From positions 1 to 26,101 of the forward strand of contig SKJA01000003.1 of assembly GCA_007116105.1 (NCBI GenBank): DNA of 26,101 bases. The letters are read 5' to 3'. Shown here piece after piece: positions 14,049 to 22,161 of this stretch. This stretch comes from Candidatus Izemoplasma sp. (GTDB lineage Bacteria > Bacillota_I > Bacilli_A > Izemoplasmatales > Izemoplasmataceae). The translations under genes were made by a program, and so were the position numbers. Below the pieces are notes generated by a model. It was given only the letters and a program-made list of their open reading frames with translations, was not told the origin of the DNA and searched no databases. Numbering within the stretch: the first letter of the stretch is position 1; each line of letters begins with the position of its first letter.

Positions 14049-15879
14049 AGGTGTTTTGCATTGATAAATCGATTTGACGCCGTTTGAACTGATTCATGTA
14101 AAGCGTATGGTAATGGCCACCTCGTCGGATCAACTCATGATGGGTGCCTTCTTCAATCACAATGCCTTGGTCAAGCACTAAAATCCGGTCTGCTTGAGTG
14201 ATGGTGGAGAGGCGATGGGCAATGATGAACGTTGTCCGCCCTTCCATCACCGTGCGGATGGCTTTTTGAATACTCTTTTCAGTTTCCGTATCAACACTGC
14301 TGGTTGCTTCATCGAGGATCAGTATCCGCGGGTTTGCAATCAGTGCGCGCGCAAAGCTGATGAGCTGTTTTTGCCCCACGGATAAGCGGGCCCCACCTTC
14401 ACCAACTTGGGTGTCGTATCCTTTTTCAAAGCTGTCAATAAAGCGATCAGCTTCCACCATTTGGGCGGCTTGCTCGACCTCTTCATCACTTGCATTCAAA
14501 CGTCCATAGCGGATGTTTTCACGGATGGTCCCTGAAAACAATTGAGGACTTTGTAACACATACCCTAGCGATTCGTGCAGCCAGCCGATGGAGCGATCTT
14601 TATAATCTTTTCCATCGATTAAGATGCGACCTTCTGAGGGTTCATAAAACCGACAAATCAAATTCACAATGGTGCTTTTTCCAGCACCGGTGTGTCCCAC
14701 TAAAGCAATGGCTTCACCGGCACGGACGGAGAGATTGAATGTTTTTAAAACGGTTTCTCCTTTATGATACTTGAACGTCACATTTTCAAAGGTCACTTGA
14801 CCATGAAGTGGTTCCCAGTTTTCCTTTTTGGGCGACTCCATGGTGCCATAACGTTCGAGCACTTCAGGACTGTCTTGAATGTCTGGAACGGTGTCGATTA
14901 ACGATAAAATGCGTTCGCCACTCGCTTGGGCTTGTTGGAAACGGGCTAAGATGTTCGCCAACTGCATCACCGGTTCAAAGAACTGAGCAACATAGACAAT
15001 AAACACGTACAGCACACCGACCGTGATGGCACCACTAGAAACATCCATTCCGCCATAATAAAAGATCAGTGCGGTCGCAATGGACGAGACAAAAATGATG
15101 GATGGGAAATAGAGTCCCGCAAAGATTGCGGCGCGAATCGAGTGATCGCGCATTTTGCGTGTTAACCGTTCGAAATCATCAAAGTTGCTTTCTTCAAGAA
15201 CTAAGGTTTTGGTGGTTTTTGCACCACCGATGCCTTCATTAAAGGCGCCGGTGATTTTTGAGTTTTGTTTTCGAATTTGACGAAAGGCTTTTAAGATGCG
15301 GGTTCTAAAGTAAATGCTTAAAAAGATCAGCGCCGGCAAGGAGGTTAACGCAATCAACGCCAGCTTCACATTGATGACAAACATGGCCACAATCAGCCCA
15401 ATCATCATCAAGCCACCCCATGTCAAATCAATCAGACCCCACGATAAAATATCGCTTAAGTTTCTTGAGTCACTCGTCATGCGGGCCATAATCCAACCGA
15501 CCGGGGTCCGGTCATAATACGAAAAGGGAAGTTCTTGAAGACGTTTAAATGCATGTTCACGTAAGTAATACGCTAAATAGTTTTGGACTTTCCCTGCAAA
15601 AATGATGAATGTCACCACCATGCTGGAGATTAAAATCATGAACAACACATAGCCCCCAATAAATAAGGGTAAGTACCGTAAATCACCTGAAGCAATGATG
15701 GTATCAATGCCATAAAGATTCAACAAAGGATAGGCAACATCTGCCAACGCTAACATGATGGCAGCGGACAGCGCAATGAGGACATCTTTTTTTAGGGGTT
15801 TCATGTACGCGAACAACCGTTGCCAGACTTTAACGTCGAACTTCGTCTGCGTATACTCTTCTTCTTCAAAATAGTTCAT
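14047..15879 (-). CDS. Heterodimeric ABC exporter subunit, catalytic-site (Glu) type; BmrD/YheH-like
   Basis: This is a half-size ABC exporter of 610 residues: six membrane helices (about 30-320) followed by an ATPase domain (about 360-595). Walker A is GHTGAGKST (395-403). Walker B is ILILDE with the catalytic Glu524, and the switch His is in AHRLST (His555). The signature is LSVGQ (499-503) instead of LSGGQ. In heterodimeric exporters this altered signature faces the other subunit's degenerate site, matching the neighbour, which has Asp in place of Glu. The start overlaps the preceding ABC gene by 4 bp (ATGA), with AAAGGAGGG upstream. With its partner it probably exports drugs or lipophilic compounds; the substrate is not shown by sequence. 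Expression is expected to be gated by the leader attenuator upstream of the pair. Confidence 0.93.
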   Translation of the reverse strand: MNYFEEEEYTQTKFDVKVWQRLFAYMKPLKKDVLIALSAAIMLALADVAYPLLNLYGIDTIIASGDLRYLPLFIGGYVLFMILISSMVVTFIIFAGKVQNYLAYYLREHAFKRLQELPFSYYDRTPVGWIMARMTSDSRNLSDILSWGLIDLTWGGLMMIGLIVAMFVINVKLALIALTSLPALIFLSIYFRTRILKAFRQIRKQNSKITGAFNEGIGGAKTTKTLVLEESNFDDFERLTRKMRDHSIRAAIFAGLYFPSIIFVSSIATALIFYYGGMDVSSGAITVGVLYVFIVYVAQFFEPVMQLANILARFQQAQASGERILSLIDTVPDIQDSPEVLERYGTMESPKKENWEPLHGQVTFENVTFKYHKGETVLKTFNLSVRAGEAIALVGHTGAGKSTIVNLICRFYEPSEGRILIDGKDYKDRSIGWLHESLGYVLQSPQLFSGTIRENIRYGRLNASDEEVEQAAQMVEADRFIDSFEKGYDTQVGEGGARLSVGQKQLISFARALIANPRILILDEATSSVDTETEKSIQKAIRTVMEGRTTFIIAHRLSTITQADRILVLDQGIVIEEGTHHELIRRGGHYHTLYMNQFKRRQIDLSMQNT

Positions 15880-17675
15880 GCGTCCTCACCCTCCTTTAAC
15901 GTTTCATCCATCACTTGAGATTGAATCTCCCAAAGCGATTGGTAAAGACCTTCAGCTTTGATCAGTTCGTCATGTGAGCCTTGTTGGACCACCTGACCTT
16001 GGTCGATCACAATGATGCGATCTGCCTCCATCGCCGTGGTGATGCGATGGGTGATGATAAAGACCGTTGTGTCACGCCACGTATCGCTGAGCGCTTCTCG
16101 TATTTGTCGGTCTGTTTCAGTATCCACCGCACTCAGCGAGTCGTCGAACACTAAAACCGGTTTATCTTTAAGTAACATCCGGGCAATCGCGAGGCGTTGT
16201 TTTTGGCCACCCGAGAGGGTCACACCCCGTTCGCCCACAAGCGTTTCATAGCCCTCTTCAAAGTTGACGATGTCATCGTGTAAGCGCGCCAGTCGTGCAG
16301 CACTATGAATGGTTTGTTGATCGGCTTCACGGTGCATAATCCGAATGTTTTCGGCCACCGTTTTCGAGTACAGGAATGGTTCTTGTAAAATCAAGCCGAT
16401 TTGCTTGCGAAGTGCTTTTTTATTGATGGTTTCAATTGGATGGCCATCGATTAAGATGCGACCCTCTTGATGTTCTAATAGACGAATCAATAAACTAATC
16501 AAGGTGGATTTACCACTTCCCGTACGGCCAATGATGGCCACGGTCTCACCCGCTTTTACATCAAACGAAATGTTCTTTAGCAAATGATTGGGATCATCTT
16601 CAAAGTGGAAGCTCACCCCTTCAAAGGTGATGTTTCCTTGAAGTGTCGGCGCAAAATCGCTGTCCCCTTCGTGTTCGGAGGATTGGTCCATGATTTCATC
16701 GATTCGTTTCAATGCGACCACCGTCTTTCCAAAGTCGCCAATGATTCTTCCAAGTTGACGAATTGGCCAAACGATTAATCCTAACAAAGCCAAAAAGGCA
16801 ATGAACTGACCAGTACCTAGAGTACCTTGGACCACAAAGTAGATTCCAAAGGAAGCCGTTAATGCGTACTGAGCAAAGATCAAAGCATCGGTGCCACCCC
16901 AGAAGAATGCCATCAACTTCACAAGCCGATAACTTTGGTTACGGAAGATTTCACTGTCGTTTCTGAATTTTTCAATCTCGTGACGCTCGTTGCCAAACGC
17001 CTTCACGACACGAATGCCGGTGACTCCTTCTTGTAAGGTTGTCGTCATTTTCCCCTCAGCCTCTTCAACTTCGGTGAAAATTCGTTTGACGTTCATGAAG
17101 TAGACAAACGCAATGGTGAAAATGATGGGCGCAATGATTAAGGAAATAAACGTCATCGTCACATTCATTTGAAGCATTTGATACGATGCAAAGATCAACA
17201 AAAAGGTCATTCTTGCGACTTCAACAAATTGCTCTCCCACAAACATGCGGTAGGTGTCAACATCGGTGGTCACCCGTTGAATCAAGTCGCCTGTTTCTGC
17301 GTTGGTGTGGTAATGATACGATAGGTTTTGTAAATGCTTATACAATGTGTTGCGTAAGCCGTACGCCACTTGTTCGGTGAATTTTGCTAACAAGACACGC
17401 TGGGCAAAAATCATGACGACTCGTATTAAGGTGAACAACACACTGACGACCGCCACTAAGATGAGTTGTTGTTGGACGGTGTCCGCAAGCAACCACCGTT
17501 GCATAAACCCAGGAAGGTTTGACGGTTCTACACCAAAAACATAGTCGATGATGTGTTGAACGAACAAGGGTGGAAGCGTTCGAAAATACTGTAACAAGAA
17601 GATAATGAAAAGGCCACCTAAGTAAAGGTGAAATGAGCCCTTCATCCACTTGGTAAAACGATTGATTTGCTTCAT
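15876..17675 (-). CDS. Heterodimeric ABC exporter subunit, degenerate-site (Asp) type; BmrC/YheI-like
   Basis: This is a half-size ABC exporter of 599 residues, with a six-helix membrane domain followed by an ATPase domain. Walker A is GRTGSGKST (about 383-391) and the signature is a canonical LSGGQ (about 487-491). Walker B reads VLVFDD, so Asp512 stands where the catalytic Glu should be; DDSLSAVD is typical of the degenerate subunit in BmrCD-type heterodimers. The switch His is kept (ITHRITT, about His543). I start at the ATG at 17675, which has AAGGAAA upstream. The open frame extends 28 codons further to a GTG, but that would read through the attenuator hairpin and lacks a ribosome binding site. 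It is the first structural gene after the leader ORF and terminator, and the leader is in the same frame. Confidence 0.93.
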   Translation of the reverse strand: MKQINRFTKWMKGSFHLYLGGLFIIFLLQYFRTLPPLFVQHIIDYVFGVEPSNLPGFMQRWLLADTVQQQLILVAVVSVLFTLIRVVMIFAQRVLLAKFTEQVAYGLRNTLYKHLQNLSYHYHTNAETGDLIQRVTTDVDTYRMFVGEQFVEVARMTFLLIFASYQMLQMNVTMTFISLIIAPIIFTIAFVYFMNVKRIFTEVEEAEGKMTTTLQEGVTGIRVVKAFGNERHEIEKFRNDSEIFRNQSYRLVKLMAFFWGGTDALIFAQYALTASFGIYFVVQGTLGTGQFIAFLALLGLIVWPIRQLGRIIGDFGKTVVALKRIDEIMDQSSEHEGDSDFAPTLQGNITFEGVSFHFEDDPNHLLKNISFDVKAGETVAIIGRTGSGKSTLISLLIRLLEHQEGRILIDGHPIETINKKALRKQIGLILQEPFLYSKTVAENIRIMHREADQQTIHSAARLARLHDDIVNFEEGYETLVGERGVTLSGGQKQRLAIARMLLKDKPVLVFDDSLSAVDTETDRQIREALSDTWRDTTVFIITHRITTAMEADRIIVIDQGQVVQQGSHDELIKAEGLYQSLWEIQSQVMDETLKEGEDA

Positions 17676-17715
17676 GATGGTTTCCTTTCTCGTGATGCAC
17701 TGCAGTTTTTTCCAT

Positions 17716-17753
17716 AAAAAAAACACTGTCTCTCCGCTCGAAAGACAGTGTTT
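17716..17753 (-). terminator. Attenuator: intrinsic terminator upstream of the ABC exporter pair
   Basis: On the minus strand AAACACTGTCT and AGACAGTGTTT form a perfect 11-bp stem with an 11-base loop, followed by a run of eight T (three of them within the stem). It lies 6 bp after the leader ORF stop codon and 40 bp before the ABC start codon, that is, between the promoter and the genes. That position makes it an attenuator. Its 5' arm can pair instead with the end of the leader ORF. Confidence 0.88.
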
Positions 17754-17782
17754 GCACACTTATAAAATACGGTCTTTGAACC
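17736..17782 (-). promoter_or_regulatory. Candidate antiterminator helix
   Basis: RNA from 17782-17765, covering the last leader codons, can pair with 17753-17736, which contains the 5' arm of the terminator. I count 14 of 18 positions paired, with the core AAAGAC/GUCUUU, flanking GU/AC and UUU/AAA, and a loop of about 10-11 bases. This would exclude the terminator. The hairpin AGUGU-GCAA-ACACU over the stop codon region is a smaller alternative. Confidence 0.6.
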
Positions 17783-17837
17783 CGGATGAGGAACTATGAT
17801 TGATGGTGATCATGTCTAATTGAATTGTGTTAATCAT
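17760..17837 (-). CDS. 25-residue leader peptide upstream of the ABC exporter operon
   Basis: This is a short ORF starting MINTIQLDMI and ending NHSSSSGFKDRIL, then TAA. It has the strongest ribosome binding site of the region (GGAGGTG with good spacing to ATG) and lies 28 bp downstream of a -10 box. It is immediately followed by an intrinsic terminator. I infer a regulatory leader whose translation, not its product, matters, by analogy with the BmrB leader of the Bacillus subtilis BmrCD exporter. The Ser4 run and the codons GGG TTC AAA GAC CGT, which form the antiterminator strand, are the likely stall-sensitive part. I do not recognise the peptide sequence itself. It could also be a small membrane-independent peptide with another role, but its placement argues for attenuation. 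Confidence 0.8.
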   Translation of the reverse strand: MINTIQLDMITINHSSSSGFKDRIL

Positions 17838-17849
17838 AGTTACACCTCC
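17788..17849 (-). promoter_or_regulatory. Hairpin able to hide the leader ribosome binding site and start codon
   Basis: On the minus strand AACTATGATT, containing the leader ATG, pairs perfectly with AATCATAGTT inside the ORF: 10 bp with a 30-base loop. After a 3-base bulge, GAGG of the Shine-Dalgarno pairs with CCTC. When folded, initiation on the leader would be blocked; a translating ribosome would melt it. Confidence 0.65.
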
Positions 17850-17864
17850 ACCTGCTTTTTAAAT

Positions 17865-17893
17865 AGTTTAGCACAGGCTAAAAGGGATGTAAA
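17865..17893 (-). promoter_or_regulatory. Sigma-A-like promoter of the leader and ABC exporter operon
   Basis: On the minus strand TTTACA (17893-17888) and TAAACT (17870-17865) are 17 bp apart, and the -10 box has the TGn extension (TGCTAAACT). The -35 box begins 6 bp after the stop codon of the upstream ABC gene. Transcription should start near 17858, about 20 bases before the leader start codon. Confidence 0.72.
17867..17882. repeat. 16-bp inverted repeat inside the leader promoter
   Basis: TTTAGC-ACAG-GCTAAA is a perfect 6-bp inverted repeat filling the -35/-10 spacer and overlapping the -10 box. It may be an operator, or a weak 3' hairpin for the upstream ABC transcript. No U-tract follows it. 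Confidence 0.6.
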
Positions 17894-17898
17894 TGTTT

Positions 17899-19761
17899 TT
17901 AGGCCGCAAATTGTGCTTGATACAAGTCGTAATAGAATCCTTTTTGCTCGAGCAATGATGCATGAGTCCCTTGCTCAATCAGTTTTCCGTGATCAATGAC
18001 AAGAATTTTGTCCGCTTTTTGAATGGTTTGTAGACGATGGGCAATGACAATCGACGTCCGATTTTTCATTAACACTTCGAGTGACGCTTGAATTTTCGCT
18101 TCAGTCCGGGTGTCGATGTTTGAAGTGGCTTCATCGAGAATGAGTAAGTCTGGATTGTTTAACAGCGTTCTTGCGATGCTGATCAACTGACGTTCACCTT
18201 GAGAAAAGTTTTGTCCTCCCTCAGTCACTAGGGTATCGTAACGTTTCGGGAGTTTCGCAATGAAGTCATGGGCACCTGCGGCTTTAGCAGCGGCGATGAC
18301 TTCTGTTTCTGTGGCATTGAAATCACCATAATGGATGTTCTCGAAAACCGTGCCTTTAAACAGGTGGGTGTCTTGTAACACGATGCCAATGCGTTTACGC
18401 AAAGCATCCATTTGATAGGTTTGAATGTCATGACCATCGATCAAGATTCGTCCTGCGTCTAAATTATAGAAACGGTTCAAAACTTTAATGGTGGTTGTTT
18501 TTCCACCACCAGTAGGGCCGACAATCGCAATCAACTGACCTGGCTCAGCGGTAAAATTAATGTCCTCTAGCACTTTAACCTCTTCTGAATAACTAAAGTG
18601 AACGCCTTCGAAGGCGAGGGCACCTTTAAAGGTGTCAATCGCGCGTTCACCATCGGCATCATACTCGCTCGGTGCGTCTATGAGTTCAAAGACACGCTCA
18701 GCACCTGCAATACCTTGCATTAAGGCATTGAACTGTTGACCGAGGTTGCTGATGGGCATGATGAACTGGCGTGAATACTGTGAGACACCTGCAATCGACC
18801 CAATGGTGATAAAGGGGGCACCAATGGAAATGAACAAGAACGCCCCAACAGCAATGACCACAAGGTAAATTAGATTATTTAAGAACAGGATGAACGGCCA
18901 TAAAATGCCTGCATAAAACTGCGCCATGAACCCAGCTGTTTTAAGTTTCTCGTTCTCTTCTGAAAACTCTTCTGTAAAGGCACCTTCTTGGCCATACAGT
19001 TTAACCACTTTAATGCCTGAGATGTTCTCTTCGATGATGCCATTAAGCGCAGCTAAGTGAATTTGCTGTTCCTTAAAGCCTTTTCGTGTCTTTTTCGAGA
19101 TGTAAACCACAAACAACAAAATGATGGGAATAAAACCTAAGACAATCAAACTCAAAGCCCAGTTTAAACGGAACATCAAGACCGTCACACCAATGAGAAT
19201 GATGAAACTGTTGATGAATTCCAGGACGGTTTGACCCAGCGACTGGTTGATAAGATCGATGTCGTTGGAGATACGTGAGACTAAATCACCGGCCCCTTTT
19301 TCATCGTAATAAGAGATGGGGGCTTTCATCAGTTTTGCAAACGCTTCTTCACGGATTTGCTTGATGATTTTTTGAGTGATGCGAACCATCGTAAACCGGG
19401 ATGTAAAACGCACCAATGAGTTGATCAGGGCAATCCCTAAAATCATCAAGACGATACGGTAAACACCTGTGAAATCAAAGGTCAAAAAGTAATCGTCAAG
19501 GGCAATACTAAAGAGTGTTGGAATCAATAAGTTTAAAAAGGTCGCAACAATTAAGGTTAACGCAATAAATAAAATCGCAAATTTATACAGTCCCAAATAG
19601 GCCAACAACCGTTTGATGGTTGCTGAAACATTTTTTGGTTTGGGTCCCATCATCGGACCACGGTTACGGCGCATTCCGCCTTGTGGGGTAGGCGCTTTAG
19701 AAGGATCAATCGTTTTCAGAAGATCCGCCTTTAACTCTCTTTTTGTCAGAATTTTAGACAT
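17899..19761 (-). CDS. Heterodimeric ABC exporter subunit, catalytic-site (Glu) type; YfiC-like
   Basis: This is a half-size ABC exporter of 620 residues. A basic, Gly/Met/Pro-rich N-terminal extension (QGGMRRNRGPMMGPKPK, about 27-43) precedes the six-helix membrane domain, as in YfiC/LmrD-type subunits. The ATPase domain has Walker A GPTGGGKTT (415-423), Walker B LLILDE with catalytic Glu544, and switch His in AHRLQT (His575). The signature is altered to FSQGE (519-523). This is the complement of the neighbouring subunit, which has an intact signature but Asp for Glu. The start overlaps the preceding gene by 8 bp, with GGAGGTCC upstream. It is the last gene of the tetR-ABC-ABC operon. I see no strong terminator after it, so transcripts may run into the leader region downstream. 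Confidence 0.93.
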   Translation of the reverse strand: MSKILTKRELKADLLKTIDPSKAPTPQGGMRRNRGPMMGPKPKNVSATIKRLLAYLGLYKFAILFIALTLIVATFLNLLIPTLFSIALDDYFLTFDFTGVYRIVLMILGIALINSLVRFTSRFTMVRITQKIIKQIREEAFAKLMKAPISYYDEKGAGDLVSRISNDIDLINQSLGQTVLEFINSFIILIGVTVLMFRLNWALSLIVLGFIPIILLFVVYISKKTRKGFKEQQIHLAALNGIIEENISGIKVVKLYGQEGAFTEEFSEENEKLKTAGFMAQFYAGILWPFILFLNNLIYLVVIAVGAFLFISIGAPFITIGSIAGVSQYSRQFIMPISNLGQQFNALMQGIAGAERVFELIDAPSEYDADGERAIDTFKGALAFEGVHFSYSEEVKVLEDINFTAEPGQLIAIVGPTGGGKTTTIKVLNRFYNLDAGRILIDGHDIQTYQMDALRKRIGIVLQDTHLFKGTVFENIHYGDFNATETEVIAAAKAAGAHDFIAKLPKRYDTLVTEGGQNFSQGERQLISIARTLLNNPDLLILDEATSNIDTRTEAKIQASLEVLMKNRTSIVIAHRLQTIQKADKILVIDHGKLIEQGTHASLLEQKGFYYDLYQAQFAA

Positions 19762-21547
19762 GTTCGGGACCTCCTATGTCAAGCTGTGAGGCCGCAATCT
19801 CTTGATACACTTTACTGTCTTTCATCAGCGATTCATGGGTTCCAAAACCATCCACGGCACCTTCATTGTTTAGAACAAGAATTTTATCCATCCGTTTCAC
19901 GGTATTGATTTTTTGTGAAATCACCAACAGTGTTGGCTTAGAAGGCTGTGCTTTAATCGCATCTAAAATACGTTTTTCAGTGGCTAAGTCAACGGCGCTT
20001 GTCGCGTCATCTAAAATCAGAATTTTAGGTTCGCGAACGAACGCGCGGGCAATCGACAGACGTTGTTTTTGACCACCACTTAAATTGCCACCTTTCGCGA
20101 TGGTTAGGTAGTTGTAGTGTGTCTCTTGCTCTTCAACAAAACGGTCTAAGTCCGCATCTTTTGTTGCGCGTGCTAACAACGCTTCACTTGCTTGAGGATT
20201 GCCTTGTAGGATGTTTGTGGCTAAGGAGCCACTGAAGACAGAGGCGGTTTGTGTGACATACCCAATGTGCTCTCTTAAATGTTTCAGGTCTAAATCTTTA
20301 ACGTTGTGTTCGTCAACATAGACAGAACCCTCTGTCGTATCGTAAAGTCTTGGAATTAAACTTGTGAGTGTGGATTTCCCACTCCCTGTTGAACCAATAA
20401 TGCCTAAACTTTCTTGCTCACCGAGTTCAAAAGACACCTGATTGAGCGCCGCAGCGCCCCCATTTTCACCGTACTTGAACGTCACGTTGTCAAACCGTAA
20501 ACGTCCTTTAAGTTCTGGCTTAATGGCGCCTTTTTTATTGGTTAAATCAATCTCGACATCAAAGATTTCATTGATTCTCGTCGCCGAAACATCGGCTCTT
20601 GAAAGAAAGATCATGATCATCGCAAACATCATTAAACCAAAGAGTATTTGTTGTGAATATTGATTAAATGCCATCAATAAACCTACCCGTGGAATGCCAG
20701 CATCAGAAAAGAGCGGACTTTCGGCAATGGTGCCGCCAACAAAATCTTGATTGAGATAGTACGCTCCAAGAAATAAAATCAGTCCGATGCCCAAGTTGAA
20801 AATCAAAAAGATTACCGGTTCCGCTAAAGCGAGTAAAGACTCTGCGGCGGTATTCACTTCACGATAGTTTTCATTAACCTCTTCAAATTTTTCTTGTTCG
20901 TGAGGCTGTGAAACAAACGATTTTACCACTTGTGGCGCATTCGCGTTTTCAAGCACTACATTGTTTAAATCGTCCACAGCTAACTGTACTTTTTTAAACC
21001 TTGGGTACGCTAACACCATGATCACGACGATTGAAATCAACAACAGTGGAATGGTAATGTAAAACACTTGTGACAACAACAAACTCGTTTGAAGAGACAG
21101 CACTAAGCCGACTAAAATCATCAACGGCGCACGTACGACAATGCGTAACATCATGGTAAAGAACATTTGGACTCGCTGCACATCGTTGGTCGCATTGGTG
21201 ATTAAACGGCTTTGTTTAAAATCATCGATGTTTTTAAATGACAGTGTCTGTATCTTATCAAACAGATCTTGTCGCAATTCAGCACTGGCGTGCTGAGCAA
21301 TGTATTGTGAAGTATAGGTGTTTAAGATGCCTGCGCCCATGCCTAAAAAGGCCAGACCAATCATCACCGCACTGTCTCTAACCACCATCGCAAAATCCTG
21401 AGCTGGAAGTGCAATGTCAATGATGTCAATCATAATAAAGGGAATGTAAAAGCCTACCAATACTTGCACGAACATGGCACTCAAGGCTAAAAATAAAAAC
21501 CACCGATAAGGTAAGGCATAACGTAAGAGCTTAAAGATGTTTTTCAT
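19754..21547 (-). CDS. Heterodimeric ABC exporter subunit, degenerate-site (Asp) type; YfiB-like
   Basis: This is a half-size ABC exporter of 597 residues, with a membrane domain (about 1-320) followed by an ATPase domain. Walker A is GSTGSGKST (385-393) and the signature is a perfect LSGGQ (489-493). Walker B is ILILDD with Asp514 for the catalytic Glu, and the switch-loop His is replaced by Gln (ISQKINT, Gln545). Both changes mark the non-hydrolysing site of heterodimeric exporters. The start lies inside the tetR gene (17-bp overlap), so translation is coupled and expression follows the TetR-controlled promoter. The transported compound is unknown; drug or lipid export is the usual role of TetR-linked pairs of this kind. 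Confidence 0.93.
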   Translation of the reverse strand: MKNIFKLLRYALPYRWFLFLALSAMFVQVLVGFYIPFIMIDIIDIALPAQDFAMVVRDSAVMIGLAFLGMGAGILNTYTSQYIAQHASAELRQDLFDKIQTLSFKNIDDFKQSRLITNATNDVQRVQMFFTMMLRIVVRAPLMILVGLVLSLQTSLLLSQVFYITIPLLLISIVVIMVLAYPRFKKVQLAVDDLNNVVLENANAPQVVKSFVSQPHEQEKFEEVNENYREVNTAAESLLALAEPVIFLIFNLGIGLILFLGAYYLNQDFVGGTIAESPLFSDAGIPRVGLLMAFNQYSQQILFGLMMFAMIMIFLSRADVSATRINEIFDVEIDLTNKKGAIKPELKGRLRFDNVTFKYGENGGAAALNQVSFELGEQESLGIIGSTGSGKSTLTSLIPRLYDTTEGSVYVDEHNVKDLDLKHLREHIGYVTQTASVFSGSLATNILQGNPQASEALLARATKDADLDRFVEEQETHYNYLTIAKGGNLSGGQKQRLSIARAFVREPKILILDDATSAVDLATEKRILDAIKAQPSKPTLLVISQKINTVKRMDKILVLNNEGAVDGFGTHESLMKDSKVYQEIAASQLDIGGPEHV

Positions 21548-22145
21548 TCACAATGCCTCTTTCTAAAATAGTCATATAAAACATGAAGTCTTCAAACGCT
21601 TGCTCATAACTTTCTTTTTGTGAAATCACACGATGTAGAGCGCTGTTTTTTAATTGAACATACAGCATGTACAAGTTTTTCTGTTGACGTGGGTTCACAT
21701 GCGCAATCTTAGAAGTGTCTAATCGTTCAAGCATGGACTCAAAAAATGCCACACGCGAGCGCTCATGTGTTTCTAAATCGAGTCCGACAAACTTTCGCTG
21801 TTCCATGAGCGTTTGGTAGACCTTATGCATTTTGGTTGTGGTAAAGAAGTGATAATCTTCCGCAAAACCCGCTTTAAAGAACTCGAAAAGATCACTCTTC
21901 TTTTCATGTAAGCGTTCAATGGTGTGTTGTTCAAACGCCTCAATGAACTGTTGATACAAGTAAAAAAGTAAATCTTCAATTCCGTTAAAGTATTGATAAA
22001 AACTACCTCTTGGAATGTCCGCATGTTTCACGATGTGTGAAATGGTGATGTCTTGGATGGGATGTGTTAACACCATGTCAATCGCGACATCCAAGATGCG
22101 TTGCCGTTTGGCTTCAGGCAGCTTCAAAAACGTTCTTTTTGGCAT
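21531..22145 (-). CDS. TetR-family transcriptional regulator of the adjacent ABC exporter
   Basis: This is a one-component repressor of 204 residues starting MPKRTFLKLPEAKRQRIL. The N-terminal helix-turn-helix (about 12-58) contains ITISHIVKHADIPRGSFYQYF, the typical TetR recognition segment. The C-terminal ligand domain is helical and unlike any I can name. I place the start at 22145, where AAAAGGAG lies upstream; the open frame continues 11 codons further, through the operator, which is unlikely to be coding. It overlaps the following ABC gene by 17 bp. A perfect palindrome just upstream is the probable operator, so it should repress its own operon until a ligand, plausibly an exporter substrate, binds. 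Confidence 0.92.
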   Translation of the reverse strand: MPKRTFLKLPEAKRQRILDVAIDMVLTHPIQDITISHIVKHADIPRGSFYQYFNGIEDLLFYLYQQFIEAFEQHTIERLHEKKSDLFEFFKAGFAEDYHFFTTTKMHKVYQTLMEQRKFVGLDLETHERSRVAFFESMLERLDTSKIAHVNPRQQKNLYMLYVQLKNSALHRVISQKESYEQAFEDFMFYMTILERGIVNEKHL

Positions 22146-22161
22146 CAAAAAACTCCTTTTC

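Noticed and set aside
17676..17759. A longer ABC exporter protein starting at GTG 17759
   Set aside because: The extra 28 codons run through the terminator stem and T tract, lack a ribosome binding site and do not look like an exporter N-terminus. The ATG at 17675 has AAGGAAA at proper spacing.
17867..17882. The TTTAGC/GCTAAA repeat as the terminator of the upstream ABC operon
   Set aside because: The stem is only 6 bp and is followed by CTATTTAAAAAG, not a U-tract. Kept as an inverted repeat in the promoter.
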